A DNA stretch of 44,170 nt, taken from contig PYST01000321.1 of assembly GCA_003049485.1 (NCBI GenBank), positions 1-44,170 on the forward strand, written 5' to 3'. This stretch comes from Ophioceras dolichostomum (lineage: Eukaryota > Ascomycota > Sordariomycetes > Magnaporthales > Ophioceraceae). Below are positions 43,366 to 44,170 of this stretch, in pieces; the first letter of the stretch is position 1; the number at the start of each line of letters is the position of its first letter. The notes below the pieces were generated by a model, which was given only the letters and a program-made list of their open reading frames with translations, had not been told where the DNA came from and searched no databases. A program made the position numbers and the translations under genes.

Positions 43366-44170
43366 GGTTGTCAGTCAGGCAGATGGATGAAGCTGTCTCT
43401 TCACGCATACAGCGGTGACACGTAGGTGCTGATATTCAGGCCGCGCAGAGCTGTGCGGTAGAAATAGTGGCAGTCGTGGAAGCAGTATGGTGCCATTCCA
43501 CTTGGAAATGCCGCGGCTGTGACGGAGCGGCTGAGACTGTGCTTGGGTTTGATTATGACAAGGCCGAGGTGTGACGACAGCTTGTGTACTAGGTATATAC
43601 CTAGAGGTAGATAGGAAGAAAGTGGTCGAGTCAGGAAATGCCGGCCGTTGGCCGGTGGGGGGAGGAAAGGATTTGGTATATAAAGGAGACACAGACGGAG
43701 CGGAGATGTGGGAACGGGCAGGACAAAGGAGGAACACGGCATGCGGACGCACCGGGATGAGGATGGATGAGGATGGGTGAGCATGGGCCAAGGCCAAAGG
43801 CCCGATATGCAACGTCGTGTCAGGTAGCGGACGGACGCAAAGAGCGTGGAGATGGAACGCGGCGACCACAGGGAGCAGCTGCTCAGACTCGCAAGTGCAC
43901 AAGAGAAGGAGGGGGGAAAGGGCAGCCGCATTTCTCATCCGACCCGCAAGTGCATGGGTATGCAAGCACGCGCTAGAACTGTCTTCCACAAGCAGACACC
44001 TAGGGCGGGCCGTATGCATGTGGGACTCTTTGGGGAGCTCCCAGACGCGGGTCCTTGAGAAGTGCACTCTACCTGGACTTCCAGCGAGATGCAGGCTGCT
44101 ATCCAGGTACCCGGGCATGGCTGATAATAGGTAAGCCACGGGAGAATGGAAGGAGGGGGCAAACTTGGGG
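43366..44170. promoter_or_regulatory. Upstream region of the carnitine acetyltransferase gene to the window edge
   Basis: It contains a possible TATA element on the minus strand (TTTATATACC at about 43675-43684, roughly 310 bases before the ATG) and the motif CTAGGTATATACCTAGAGG near 43590. A 254-codon minus frame here (43375-44139) lacks any family signature and is treated as chance or leader. No other gene is seen. Confidence 0.45.

Noticed and set aside
43375..44139. 254-codon minus frame upstream of the carnitine acetyltransferase
   Set aside because: No homology or domain, it sits in the expected promoter region with a TATA-like element inside, and it is rich in Ser/Pro/His/Leu without pattern.

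Overview
This 44 kb window comes from the nuclear genome of a filamentous ascomycete, most likely a Sordariomycete. Genes are split by short introns with fungal GTRNGT donors and CTRAC branch sites. Coding DNA is GC-rich, proteins carry long poly-Q/A/T/S tracts, and the spacers repeat a TAGGTAGGTACC-type motif. The recognisable proteins (NFU1, PSP1-domain protein, Rad57-like recombinase, RasGEF, YAT2/FacC-like carnitine acetyltransferase) all have fungal architecture. The genus cannot be fixed from sequence alone. All exon boundaries were placed by eye from splice signals and reading-frame continuity; there is no transcript evidence.

Layout. 0.3-1.2 kb: small two-exon hypothetical protein (-). 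3.25-6.2 kb: PSP1 C-terminal-domain protein (-), preceded by a 5.6 kb spacer with no convincing gene. 11.8-14.4 kb: a divergent pair, mitochondrial Fe-S scaffold NFU1 (-) and a HIT zinc-finger protein (+). 14.9-16.4 kb: low-complexity hypothetical protein (-), convergent with the HIT gene. 16.4-29.6 kb: a gene-poor accessory block. It holds an APH/kinase-fold gene interrupted by a 99-base run of N, and two same-strand paralogues (resembling fungal DUF7770-type proteins, low confidence), one or both frame-disrupted. It also holds a pair of inverted MITE-like copies, one inside an intron, a perfect 20-bp inverted repeat, and small tandem repeats. 29.6-34.0 kb: a protein joining a Ras-like GTPase-fold domain to RasGEF_N and CDC25 domains (+). 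34.75-36.5 kb: Rad57-like RecA-family protein (-). 38.0-39.4 kb: secreted Cys-rich, single-pass membrane protein (+). 40.1-43.4 kb: carnitine acetyltransferase with a long disordered insertion in the catalytic region (-).

The core genes serve unrelated housekeeping roles (Fe-S assembly, snoRNP assembly, recombination, acetyl-unit shuttling, Ras signalling) and I see no pathway cluster. The unusual material is the 16-29 kb accessory block and the degenerate-GTPase/GEF fusion. No rRNA, tRNA, CRISPR array or complete transposase gene was recognised.
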